Source: Bacteroides sp.
GTDB taxonomy: Bacteria > Bacteroidota > Bacteroidia > Bacteroidales > Bacteroidaceae
NCBI GenBank assembly: GCA_022648295.1
Contig: JALCME010000003.1
Span: forward strand, 124,001 to 188,000
DNA length: 64,000 bases
Reading direction: 5' to 3'
Position 1 is the stretch's first letter, and every line of letters begins with the position of its first letter. The notes under the pieces are model-generated. The model saw only the letters and a list, made by a program, of their open reading frames with translations, did no database searches and was not told the DNA's origin. Below, piece by piece: positions 27,505 through 35,634 of this stretch. Made by a program: the position numbers and the translations under genes.

Positions 27505-28596
27505 ATGAAAGAGAAAAAGTATATCCGGTCTCTGACCGGTAAGGTAAGTCGTTGCAGCGTTCTTTGGGGGACGATGCTATGCCTGTTCCTGCTTCCCTCC
27601 GGTTGTTTATCGGATGAAAGCGGCAATGGTTCGGATAATGATTTGGTTGAGATCCGTCTGAATGGCGGGATCAGTTCGTCCACATCGGTTTCGACGCGTG
27701 GTGATGGAATGTTCAATGGTACGGATACCTGGCCGGACGATCTGGCAGTGCGTTTTGCGCGTGCGGACAAGGCTACGGATTACACTGCGGGCTATTTGAG
27801 TACTCCCCTGGATGCAGTTGTTAACAAAACGGCTACTGGTGATGTCACCAAAACCCATGTCATTACCTTTGGAATGGCCCTGAATCCCTCTCCGGCCTAT
27901 TATCTGGCCAATGGGAATAAGAGTAAGCTGATCGGGTGGTATCCGTCTACGGGGACCTTTGATCCAAGTGCCCATACGGTCGCTTTTCCGGCTGCAACCC
28001 TTGACGGTTCCACCGACCTGATGGCTACGGACTTGTACGAAGGAGACAAAAACGCCAAAATCACCTCTGTTGCTTTCAATCACCTGCTGACGCAGATCAG
28101 TGTCAGGGTTTATACGGAAAGTACAACTACGTCCACAGTGTGGGGTACGCTGAGCTCCGTTGCGATTGTGGGAATGAGCCGGTCGTGCATCGTAACCCTT
28201 CCGGCAGCTACCGCAGCAACTACAGGCGGTACGGAAAAAGTGACGGCGGCCTTTTCCGGTTCAGATAACCTTTCCCTGGTGGAAAAAAATCCTTCGGGCA
28301 ACTCGGATATCAGTTATCCCGTAACTCCGGGCATTGGTGCCGGTAATTCCGTGCTGGCCGGTTATGCGATGTTTGCTCCACAGACAGACAGTGATAATAC
28401 AAATAATAAAATTACGCTAACGGTGATCACCTCGGCGGGTGGAACCCATACGGCCGCCATTCCTGCTCCCGACGGCGGTTTCAAGGCCGGATCTTCGTAT
28501 GTGGTGACGCTGAAGTTCGGTGCAGCCGAAATAGAGCCGTCGGTGAGTATCACGGACTGGCAACCGGGAACAACTCCCGGGGAAGTGGAAATATAA
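27505..28596 (+). CDS. Fimbrillin-family lipoprotein (3 of 3 tandem)
   Basis: A 363-aa fimbrillin with lipobox LLPSGC. Blocks: SPAYYLANGNKSKLIGWYPSTGTFD, GSTDLMATDLYEGDKNAKITSVAFNHLLTQISVRVYTES, and the end YVVTLKFGAAEIEPSVSITDWQPG. It is a clear paralogue of the preceding gene. Tandem fimbrillins with divergent surface loops are usual in Bacteroidales pili. The next ATG follows after 13 bp. Confidence 0.88.
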   Translation: MKEKKYIRSLTGKVSRCSVLWGTMLCLFLLPSGCLSDESGNGSDNDLVEIRLNGGISSSTSVSTRGDGMFNGTDTWPDDLAVRFARADKATDYTAGYLSTPLDAVVNKTATGDVTKTHVITFGMALNPSPAYYLANGNKSKLIGWYPSTGTFDPSAHTVAFPAATLDGSTDLMATDLYEGDKNAKITSVAFNHLLTQISVRVYTESTTTSTVWGTLSSVAIVGMSRSCIVTLPAATAATTGGTEKVTAAFSGSDNLSLVEKNPSGNSDISYPVTPGIGAGNSVLAGYAMFAPQTDSDNTNNKITLTVITSAGGTHTAAIPAPDGGFKAGSSYVVTLKFGAAEIEPSVSITDWQPGTTPGEVEI

Positions 28597-28609
28597 GAAT
28601 GATAATCGG

Positions 28610-29860
28610 ATGCGGAAACAGGGAATAAACCATATACTACTTATAAACCGGCTCATCGTCGCATTGGTGCTGCTATCTGGTTGCCGGGGCGGGGATGATC
28701 CTTCCCTCACGGCCCCCTTCGCGGTGTCCTTCACGGCTGTGGGGGTGGGTGTGACGGTTTCCACGCGTAGTGAAACCTCTCCGCTTCCCTCCGGCACCAC
28801 ACTCCGTATCCTTGCTTTCCGACGTACAGGCGCCGCGGCTGATCTTTCCGCGGATGAATATAGGGGTGAAGGCACCTATGAAGTTCCTTCGGATGAGGGT
28901 GGCGGTATTTTGAGAGCTGTCAGTCCGCTGTTGCTTTCGGCAGGAACCTATGATTTCTATGCGCTGACCCCCGCTCTGGCGGTTACCCGTGGAAGTAACG
29001 GGGCAGGCAACACTTATGCCGTGCAGGTTGAAAATGGGACGGACTACGCCACATCGCTGACAGAGTCTGTAACGGTGAGTGCAACGTCGCCTTCGGTGAA
29101 TCTGGACGCACTGATGCGTCGTTGTACGAAAGTGACCTTCGCTCTTTCTCCCAAGGGGGATAACATCACGGCGGTAAATATTTCTTCTGCCGGGATAACG
29201 AACATGACGGATGCTCCGGTGACGGGCGGGCTGAACGAAGCGCTGAATGTCTCCGGCCTTTCCAAAACCACGGAGGTGAGTGTGAGTGATTTCACCGCTC
29301 CGGACAGCAGCCAGCCCCTGGTGCAGGAATCCTCCACAGTGGTATTGCCCCGTGAGGCGGGTGCTTTCAGCTTTAAGATGGTGGTGGAATACGATAACAG
29401 CGGTAAAACCACGGAGCTTTCCGCTTCGCTTCCCGCTGATCTGGCCTTTTCAGCAGATACGCACTATACCTTTACGGTGAAGATGCGCGGCGAGCGTGCC
29501 GACCTGGTACTGAGTGTCTCTCCGTGGATTGATTCGACAGATTTCAGTACCGATATGGGTGGTCCGGATGTGATTGAGATCGTGATAGGTGGCTGGACGG
29601 ATGTGTACTGGGACAGTAGCAATACGGATACCGGTGGTGGTAATAGTGTATTGGTTGTTTCGGGTTGGGAGGCCAATCCGGCATGGAATGATGAGTTCGG
29701 CCGTTATCCCGGTCTGGGTGTGGTTTGTACGACCTGGCAGGATGTGCTCTGGACCAGCCATTCGGGTACGGGTGGGGGAAACGCCGGTTTGGTTCCTGAT
29801 AACTGGAATACGACACATACCACCGATGGAACAAACGGTGGATCTTTGGGCGGGGAATAA
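28610..29860 (+). CDS. Fimbrillin-like lipoprotein with C-terminal Trp/TGGGN repeats
   Basis: A 416-aa lipoprotein (LLSGC). The fimbrillin-like body (TLRILAFRRTG, GTYDFYALTPALAV, RCTKVTFALSP, HYTFTVKMRGERADLVLSVSPWI) ends near residue 310. About 95 residues follow with two imperfect repeats: GGWTDVYWDSSNTDTGGGNS and TWQDVLWTSHSGTGGGNA, each a Trp-Asp-Val-x-Trp unit with a TGGGN turn, plus SGWEANPAW / PDNWNTTH. Such a tail is not part of the usual fimbrillin fold and may be a binding or junction module near the tip. Confidence 0.78.
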   Translation: MRKQGINHILLINRLIVALVLLSGCRGGDDPSLTAPFAVSFTAVGVGVTVSTRSETSPLPSGTTLRILAFRRTGAAADLSADEYRGEGTYEVPSDEGGGILRAVSPLLLSAGTYDFYALTPALAVTRGSNGAGNTYAVQVENGTDYATSLTESVTVSATSPSVNLDALMRRCTKVTFALSPKGDNITAVNISSAGITNMTDAPVTGGLNEALNVSGLSKTTEVSVSDFTAPDSSQPLVQESSTVVLPREAGAFSFKMVVEYDNSGKTTELSASLPADLAFSADTHYTFTVKMRGERADLVLSVSPWIDSTDFSTDMGGPDVIEIVIGGWTDVYWDSSNTDTGGGNSVLVVSGWEANPAWNDEFGRYPGLGVVCTTWQDVLWTSHSGTGGGNAGLVPDNWNTTHTTDGTNGGSLGGE

Positions 29861-29899
29861 TCACCCGATTTGAATGAGTGTAATTAATAAAGAAAAAAA

Positions 29900-32314
29900 A
29901 TGATACGAATAACGAAAATAGGAACTGTGCTTGTTTTAGCTTTTTTATTTTGCTCTTCCTGTGCTGACAATTCAATTGATTCTGTGAATGGCACTCCTGG
30001 AATTCAGGGAAAAACAGTCAGGCTGATGCTTTCTTCTTCCTCTCTCCAAGTATCAGGTGGTACAAGCCGTTCTGTGGGAGAAGGAATGAATGTCTCGTTA
30101 GGCTCCACCGAGGCGAGTGCAACCCGTGCAGTAACAGAAGACAAAATAGACAATGTTTGTGTATTTCAATTTGCCGGAAGTGCGGAATCCAGTACCGCTG
30201 TTCTGAAAAGTAAAACTTATGTGAGTGATCTTATTGACCGCACGTTGGATGTTTCACTGATCTCTTCCACGACATGTTTTCTTTACGTTTGTGCCAATGT
30301 GGGAGATATTACGAATGATTACACGGTGGACAGTTCCACTTATCAGGACTTGATGAATGCTTCGCTTTCCGTTTCCAGTCAGGCGGATTTCAGCAGTCTG
30401 CTACCTATGTGCGGGGCCTCGGCTACGCTGAATTTGACCACCATGACCGGTAATATTGATGTGAGCCTGACCCGTCTGGTCGCAAAGGTCTCTTTTACCT
30501 GTAATTTGAGCTCCCTGCCTACAGGTGCTACCTTCAGTATTACCAATGCTACTTTGCGCAATGTTCCGAAGTCGGTTTCTTATGTGGCTCCCGCTACGGG
30601 TACACTGACCTCAACCACGACAGTGGATTCTTATATTGGCACGGGTGCTATAGTAAATGAAACGGCTGCGACCACCACTTACGTGTGGTACATGCCTGAG
30701 AATCTTCGTGGAACAGGGACGTCCATCAGTTCCTGGACGGAACGGATTTCAAAGAATGCCCCTGCTTATTCCACTTACATTGAGTTGACCGGCAATTATA
30801 CCCCTGTCAGTGGAGGTGAAACTTATGAAGCAACTTATGTAATTTATCTGGGTAATGCAACGGATATGAATAATTATGATGTGGTGCGTAACCATTCTTA
30901 TGCGGTGACTGCTACAATTAAAGGTATTAATTTGGCAGATGAGCGCGTTACTACGGATACTAATTTAAGTGCCGGTGGTTTATCAAACTGCTATCTGGCT
31001 TCAACTTCGAACCACTGGTACCGTTTTACGGGTACGACCCGTGGTAATGGGAACACAACGGATTATACTTCCACTTATACAGGTATTAGTATTATGCCTT
31101 CCGTAGTGACTGATGCTTCGGATGCGGTGACTATTCCGGCAGCGCAGATTGCAGATGCGGTGATTGTGTGGGAAACGTCCGATGGGTTGGTCAGTCAGGT
31201 GCAATGGGATTCCGAATCGGGTTGTGTAAAATTCAAGACGGGTGATACTACGGCAGGCAATGCGGTGATTGCCGTACGAAATTCCAGTGGTACCATTTTG
31301 TGGAGCTGGCATATCTGGCGTACAACCTTTGATTTGGCAGGCCTGAACGAAAATCATGTGTTACAAATTAAAACGAATACGAATTATTCATGGTACGGGA
31401 CTTTGGTTGGTGATGCAGCCATGAAAGAGCGTAAATTAGTGATGATGGACCGCAATTTAGGCGCTTCCGGTACGGACTGGGCTACCAATAAAGGGGTAAA
31501 TTGCCTTCATTACCAGTTTGGCCGTAAAGACCCGCTACCCGGAGGAGGTACGGTTGAAGGAAGTGGTGAAGTAAACGGGGATATTACACTCTACGGTTAC
31601 GGTTCAGGTACTTCAAACGGGCAGTTTACCATTGTCGGTAAAGCGAAAAGTACAACAACCCTGCAAAGTGAATCTTGCACTACAGCTCAGAAAACGGTTG
31701 ATTACACGATTCAGCATCCTGAGGCCTTTATTTATAGTAATATAACTTCCGGTACTTATACCCGGGATAATACGGGTTATAGCTGGATATATACAGCGAC
31801 GCTGACTTCGCCGGATTGGGAAATCTCCAATTGCCTTTGGGGGGATAATAATCTGGCTAACGGTGGTGTGAATGCCGGCTACCTGGATCCCGTTCCGTGG
31901 GACGGGAATAAAACGATATATGATCCCTGTCCCGCAGGTTGGCGTGTTGCTCCGGCTGATGCCTTTACCGGAGTGACACACGATATTACCAACGGACGAA
32001 GTGGTAATAGCGATCAAGGATGGATAAATATAGCCCCTGCCAATATTTATAATACCGGTTGGTCTACGGGTTGGGCTTTCCGTTTCGGAAGCGAATCCAC
32101 GGATACCAGTACCTTCTCTCCGGCGTCCGGCTCTCGCGACGCGGGCAGTGGTACGTTGTGCAACGTTGGTGTCTACGGTTACGATTGGCTTTCTTCGTCC
32201 GGAGGTGCCACGAGTTTGAACGGGAGCAGCTTAGGCTTCACTTCGAGCATCGTGCGCGTTGCGTACGAGAGCTACCGTGCGCACGGCTTCCCCGTGCGTT
32301 GCGTCCAAGAATAA
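29900..32314 (+). CDS. DUF4906-like tip lipoprotein with DGR-type variable C terminus
   Basis: An 804-aa lipoprotein (FCSSC lipobox), the last and largest gene of the operon, the usual place of tip adhesins. The N-terminal half is fimbrillin/DUF4906-like (KIDNVCVFQFAG; LTRLVAKVSFTCNLSSLPTGATFSITNATLRNVPKSVSYV; TYEATYVIYLG). The C-terminal about 300 residues form a FISUMP/C-type-lectin-like domain (LVMMDRNLGASG ... DPCPAGWRVAPADAF). The final 64 codons (FSPASGSR ... CNVGVYGYDWLSSSGG ... RAHGFPVRCVQE) have the shape of a diversity-generating-retroelement variable repeat. A hairpin with a GAGA tetraloop follows the stop. Likely a surface receptor-binding protein with a diversified ligand face. 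Confidence 0.85.
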   Translation: MIRITKIGTVLVLAFLFCSSCADNSIDSVNGTPGIQGKTVRLMLSSSSLQVSGGTSRSVGEGMNVSLGSTEASATRAVTEDKIDNVCVFQFAGSAESSTAVLKSKTYVSDLIDRTLDVSLISSTTCFLYVCANVGDITNDYTVDSSTYQDLMNASLSVSSQADFSSLLPMCGASATLNLTTMTGNIDVSLTRLVAKVSFTCNLSSLPTGATFSITNATLRNVPKSVSYVAPATGTLTSTTTVDSYIGTGAIVNETAATTTYVWYMPENLRGTGTSISSWTERISKNAPAYSTYIELTGNYTPVSGGETYEATYVIYLGNATDMNNYDVVRNHSYAVTATIKGINLADERVTTDTNLSAGGLSNCYLASTSNHWYRFTGTTRGNGNTTDYTSTYTGISIMPSVVTDASDAVTIPAAQIADAVIVWETSDGLVSQVQWDSESGCVKFKTGDTTAGNAVIAVRNSSGTILWSWHIWRTTFDLAGLNENHVLQIKTNTNYSWYGTLVGDAAMKERKLVMMDRNLGASGTDWATNKGVNCLHYQFGRKDPLPGGGTVEGSGEVNGDITLYGYGSGTSNGQFTIVGKAKSTTTLQSESCTTAQKTVDYTIQHPEAFIYSNITSGTYTRDNTGYSWIYTATLTSPDWEISNCLWGDNNLANGGVNAGYLDPVPWDGNKTIYDPCPAGWRVAPADAFTGVTHDITNGRSGNSDQGWINIAPANIYNTGWSTGWAFRFGSESTDTSTFSPASGSRDAGSGTLCNVGVYGYDWLSSSGGATSLNGSSLGFTSSIVRVAYESYRAHGFPVRCVQE
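32120..32311 (+). other. DGR variable-repeat-like region (VR), 192 bp
   Basis: The last 64 sense codons of the tip lipoprotein align without gaps to a second 192-bp copy at 32611-32802. Where that copy has AAC codons (11), this region has GAC, GCG, AAC, TAC, AAC, GGC, ACT, CGC, TAC, TAC and CAC. Changed residues sit at the positions that form the ligand face in C-type-lectin VR proteins, while NVG, GY, WLS and GFPVRCVQ-like framework residues are kept. Confidence 0.8.
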
Positions 32315-32316
32315 CC

Positions 32317-32334
32317 GCGGCACGAGAGTGTCGC
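32317..32334 (+). other. Stem-loop just downstream of VR (DGR-type hairpin)
   Basis: GCGGCAC-GAGA-GTGTCGC: a 7-bp stem with one G-T pair and a GRNA-type tetraloop, starting 5 bp after the VR end. A hairpin with a GRNA loop immediately after VR is a known cis element of DGR retrohoming targets in Bordetella phage. The template-like copy lacks one, as expected. Confidence 0.65.
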
Positions 32335-32610
32335 TTATTCGATTTTTGATTTTTATTGCTTGGGGCTTTAAAGCCATGATTTCCAGTTATTTATCGAGAG
32401 TACCGCAGGCCCTGCTGCTTGCGGTAGGGTGATAAGTAAATTCAGCAATCCACTGGCGGTGTAAAGACGTATAGGACTACACGTGGTACGATAACTATTT
32501 CGTACACGTCCCGAATTACGTATCCGCTAGTTGTCCATACCAGTTTGTACGGACGTTGGGGAGGTCTTCTTTTCTTCCGTCGGCACATTCATTTTCAGTG
32601 ATTGCTTTTT
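32335..32610 (+). other. Gene-free region between VR and TR with several hairpins
   Basis: No credible gene. Visible stems are TACCGCA/TGCGGTA around 32400-32426, and ACGTG-TACGA / TCGTA-CACGT around 32476-32510 with one bulged base. A TGA at 32599-32601 closes the frame of the downstream repeat. It may encode the 5' part of a DGR-type RNA or be remnant sequence. Confidence 0.45.
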
Positions 32611-32802
32611 CCGGCCTCCGGTTTGCGCAACAACTCGAATGGTGCGTTAAGCAACGTAGGCTCCAACGGTTACGGTTGGCTGTCTGCTCCCGGGGGTGAC
32701 TCGAGTGTGAACGGGGTCTACCTCAACTTCAACACGGGCAATGTGAACGTTGCAAACGAGACCAACCGTGCGAACGGCATGTTTGTGCGCTGCGTCCAAG
32801 AA
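32611..32802 (+). repeat. Template-repeat-like (TR) copy of the variable region
   Basis: A 192-bp AAC-rich copy (11 AAC and 2 AAT codons among 64 if read in the VR frame: LRNNSNGALSNVGSNGYGW ... FNTGNVNVANETNRANGM). It has no start codon or ribosome site, and a stop lies just upstream, so it is not a protein gene. AAC in variable positions is the hallmark of DGR templates. About 34 differences from VR at non-adenine bases show it is not the immediate template of the adjacent VR. Confidence 0.7.
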
Positions 32803-32952
32803 CTTACGTACTGGAACATTTTTTATAAATTTTTCGAAAAACCGGAAGAGTAACGGGATGCTTACTTGGTATATTTTTCCCCGCTTTTCCGGCCATGACT
32901 GCGTCGGATGCCGATGTGATATCGTTCTCCGGAGCATAATTTGTTTGTTTGT

Positions 32953-32989
32953 AAGGTTCCTCTCAGGCGTGGGAGGAACCTTCTTTTTG
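32953..32989 (+). terminator. Strong terminator downstream of the TR-like region
   Basis: AAGGTTCCTC (32953-32962) pairs with GAGGAACCTT (32973-32982), followed by CTTTTTG. It would end a transcript containing TR and a 150-nt spacer (32803-32952), a layout resembling DGR template RNAs. Confidence 0.85.
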
Positions 32990-33018
32990 AGACTAAACTT
33001 TAAATTAATATATATGAT

Positions 33019-33195
33019 ATGACTGCAAAGGAAATTATTCAATTGGAGAGCAGCAATTATACTAACATTTATTTGCTGCATGAAGGTGTTTTTGGGAAAG
33101 CTTATGAAAAATCGGTATTTACTTTTTTTTCGCAGATACGCTGTTATAAGCCGGTGAGAAAATGGCTGCAAGTGTTGAAAGGAGATTTAAAGTGA
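33019..33195 (+). CDS. Short DGR accessory-like protein (MutS domain I-like), probably truncated
   Basis: A 58-aa frame not in any longer ORF: MTAKEIIQLESSNYTNIYLL, then HEGVFGKAYEKSVFTFFSQI and KPVRKWLQVLKGDLK. It recalls the 'Y-x-x-hh-LxxxGxFhxAYE' N-terminal domain I of MutS, and small MutS-like ('MSL') proteins encoded in Bacteroides DGR cassettes, which as I recall are about twice this length. A TGA truncates it after a basic segment. In a normal cassette a reverse transcriptase gene would follow; here there is only 90 bp of A+T-rich sequence and then a gene on the other strand. Confidence 0.6.
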   Translation: MTAKEIIQLESSNYTNIYLLHEGVFGKAYEKSVFTFFSQIRCYKPVRKWLQVLKGDLK

Positions 33196-33284
33196 AAAGT
33201 GGTTTGATCTAAGATTGTATCTGTAAATACAATGATGTATGTTTTATAATAAATATATAAAAGTAGCAGTAGTCTTCTAATTTT

Positions 33285-34136
33285 CTACTGAGGTTCGGCA
33301 TAAACATATGTTTGTTTCAAGCCATCCCTATCTCTCATTAAAAGCACTATTTTGCTTTTAGGTGTTAGCCATATGGCTTGCGGTACAGAATTGATATCTT
33401 TGTACGAAAACAGTTCTTGATATTTCTCCATCAAATTATCTGCTTCGCGATCGTACACTGGTTGCTGATAGATGGAAGAGATGTAATCATAAAGAAATTG
33501 ATGACTGAGTTCGGCAAATTCATTGTCATCGTCAATAGTCTGTTGCAAGTAAAGTTGAATGCTAGGTGTATCACCATGCATCAGCCGTAATGCAGAGAGA
33601 GTGCGCGTGTCGTTTAACGCGTTGTTAAAGCCGATAGAAGTCTTATCGGATACCTTTACTTCGTCCCAATTGTACATTAAGAAGTCCTTTTCGTCCACAA
33701 CCTCAACTTTCAAAGTATCGCTATAAACAACTTGGTTGTCTTTATAACAAAGCAGATAAGTCTCATATTCTCCCGGCAAGTAGAATGTCTGAGACCAGAG
33801 AGATACCAATTTACACCCGGAGTAGCTATTGCCTGTTTCAATTGAAAATACTTTCATACGTCCTTTCTGTGCCGGTGAGCTCCAAGTGATGGAGTCGTAT
33901 ATTTGTTTCAATTCGGAGAACGAAACATCTAATCCTTTCTCATCTTTATTCAGTAGAAAGAACTCAAACAGATGGAAGATGTTTCCTCTGTTCTCTGTGG
34001 CAGTCAATTTGAATTTATAGCTATCGGATGAAGTTTCCGGTTGTCCGGGGTCCGGTATATCGGGAACTATTTCGTTAGCATCATGCGAACAAGAAGTGAA
34101 AAGTATAACCAAAAGGAAAGTAAATAAAGTCTTCAT
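33285..34136 (-). CDS. Hypothetical lipoprotein, 283 aa
   Basis: Signal peptide with lipobox LFTSC near residue 16, then a Pro/Asp-rich linker (IVPDIPDPGQPETSSDS). The body is mixed, with a beta-rich first half (YKFKLTATENRGNIFHLFEFFLLN; FYLPGEYETYLLCYKDNQVVYSDTLKVEV) resembling a PKD-like or Ig-like fold. No family is recognised. It lies 28 bp from the end of the next leftward lipoprotein gene, so the two may form an operon. Its 3' end faces the DGR remnant. Confidence 0.7.
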   Translation of the reverse strand: MKTLFTFLLVILFTSCSHDANEIVPDIPDPGQPETSSDSYKFKLTATENRGNIFHLFEFFLLNKDEKGLDVSFSELKQIYDSITWSSPAQKGRMKVFSIETGNSYSGCKLVSLWSQTFYLPGEYETYLLCYKDNQVVYSDTLKVEVVDEKDFLMYNWDEVKVSDKTSIGFNNALNDTRTLSALRLMHGDTPSIQLYLQQTIDDDNEFAELSHQFLYDYISSIYQQPVYDREADNLMEKYQELFSYKDINSVPQAIWLTPKSKIVLLMRDRDGLKQTYVYAEPQ

Positions 34137-34164
34137 ATCTCTTTCATTTAATTAAATTGATACA

Positions 34165-35178
34165 TCATTGTTCATTGTCGGTTTTGACGTATCCCACAAA
34201 CCTATTGAAGTCTGTTTGTTCATTTTCGCTAAGCTCAAGATAGAAAATCTGGTCGGAGAAATTATATCGAAGCCGGTAATTAAAGATAAGTTCATCATCA
34301 TTCATATGAAGATACAGCATATTACTGCCGCTGAAGTCATCCCAGATATATTCTTTACGGCCTTTGTTTCCGTTCTGCGTAAAGTAATCTATCACTATGT
34401 GGTTCTTCTCTTTGTATGTTGATTCGTAATGAAACATGCTAAGCGTGCTGTAGGGATATTGTCCGTATGCAAGCTTACCCTCCTCGTTGTAGACCGATTT
34501 CCATTTACCGTAGAAGCTCCACTTATTATCCCTAATGAATTGTTCACCGTTGTCCAAGGTCAGCACATCACCGTCCACTTGATAGGAAAAGTGTTTTTTC
34601 ATTCCATCCACTATCACTTGTATTCCACCGTCTTCTGCGCGTTGCCAGGTATATCTAACCGGCTGTTTTACTATTCCGGTATTGTCAAAACACCTGTAAT
34701 AGGCATCGCCTTGCGATCGGAAGTTAATAGAGAAATTATATGACGATTGTTTTTCCGTGTTCAACTTGCTGATGAACCATTCGCCCAAGATGGGAATGTT
34801 AATGGTATATTCCTTATCATTGAAAGTGAGAATGGCACCGTTTACACTGTAAGAAGATTCACTGATAGTGCCATCATCCAACTCTATTAAGAGAAAGAGC
34901 TTTTCGTCTTCCCATTTGGTTCCCCATCTAAGTGAACCGGTTTTCTTTTGTTTGATGTAAGAGCCGTTACCGTCATCGGATAACACTATTTTATCGGCTA
35001 TGCCGCCTTCCGCTCCTGTTTTTTGTGCCGTCCATTCTCCAACTAGCTCAGAGTCTTGTTTGACGCCTTCAAACTTATCCGAAACGGTGTCATCGGATGA
35101 ACATCCTGCCATCACAATAAGCAGAAGAAATGTAAATATTAATTTGTATTTCTTTTTAGAAACTCCCATTTTTGCCAT
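34165..35178 (-). CDS. Lipocalin-like lipoprotein
   Basis: A 337-aa lipoprotein (VMAGCSSDD lipobox). It contains two or three similar modules with a W-x-A/S-x start and alternating strands: ELVGEWTAQKTG ... IVLSDDGNGSYIKQKKTGSLRWGTKW; ILGEWFISKLNTE; KWSFYGKWKSVYNEEG. This 'G-x-W' pattern is typical of lipocalin-like domains of Bacteroides lipoproteins. Start at ATG 35178 (MAKMGVSKK) is chosen because it gives a normal signal peptide; the frame extends 16 codons upstream. Confidence 0.75.
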   Translation of the reverse strand: MAKMGVSKKKYKLIFTFLLLIVMAGCSSDDTVSDKFEGVKQDSELVGEWTAQKTGAEGGIADKIVLSDDGNGSYIKQKKTGSLRWGTKWEDEKLFLLIELDDGTISESSYSVNGAILTFNDKEYTINIPILGEWFISKLNTEKQSSYNFSINFRSQGDAYYRCFDNTGIVKQPVRYTWQRAEDGGIQVIVDGMKKHFSYQVDGDVLTLDNGEQFIRDNKWSFYGKWKSVYNEEGKLAYGQYPYSTLSMFHYESTYKEKNHIVIDYFTQNGNKGRKEYIWDDFSGSNMLYLHMNDDELIFNYRLRYNFSDQIFYLELSENEQTDFNRFVGYVKTDNEQ

Positions 35179-35544
35179 ATGTCTTCTAATATCAAATTTT
35201 CCTCTTATTTGACTGTAAAGGTACATAATATTATCTGGTATTAGACATTACTCTTCAGAAAAGTGTAGTTTGTGTACATGAAAGAGTTGGTCCATACATT
35301 ATGTTTTGATTAAGAAGCTAGTTCAGTTCCTTAAAATAAAGTTAGTCTGACTTTTTGGCTTAATCTTAACGGACTTGCTTCTCTTTTTTTTCTCTTTATT
35401 TCCTTATTTGTGGTTTTATAATCGGACTTGGCTATAGAAAAAATCTGCTAATTAGGGATAATGGCTTTTTAAGTAGGTCCGTGTGGGTATTCTGAGGTAA
35501 AAATGGAAATGATTGCATCTGGAAAAGTGCATTTAAAGTGTTCA

Positions 35545-35575
35545 TTTGACTTCTGGAGAAGTTGCCTCATCTTTG
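35545..35575 (+). promoter_or_regulatory. Promoter of the HU-like gene and adjacent palindrome
   Basis: TTTG (35545-35548), 19-nt spacer, CATCTTTG (35568-35575; one mismatch from TAnnTTTG). The -7 box begins an imperfect palindrome CTTTGC ... GTTAAC ... GCAAAG (35571-35595) that would cover the transcription start, a possible operator. The rest of 35179-35544 holds no gene. Confidence 0.6.
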
Positions 35576-35634
35576 CATCGTTAACGTTAGCAAAGAGATT
35601 ATAAACATGAATCATTAATTAAAAAAGAAAGAAA

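Noticed and set aside
22690..28875. Many long minus-strand and alternate-frame ORFs opposite the fimbrial operon
   Set aside because: G+C-rich coding DNA gives open shadow frames; they lack signal peptides or family motifs and overlap well-supported genes.
32611..32802. TR as the direct template for the adjacent VR
   Set aside because: About 34 differences fall at non-adenine bases, including many synonymous ones; true TR/VR pairs differ almost only at template adenines.
32602..32853. ORF covering the TR-like repeat as a protein gene
   Set aside because: It starts at a TTG with no ribosome site, has an in-frame TGA immediately upstream, and is better explained as a non-coding DGR template copy.
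32750..33022. 90-codon ORF running through the TR spacer and terminator
   Set aside because: It runs across the TR end, the spacer and the terminator hairpin; its composition reflects the RNA, not a protein.
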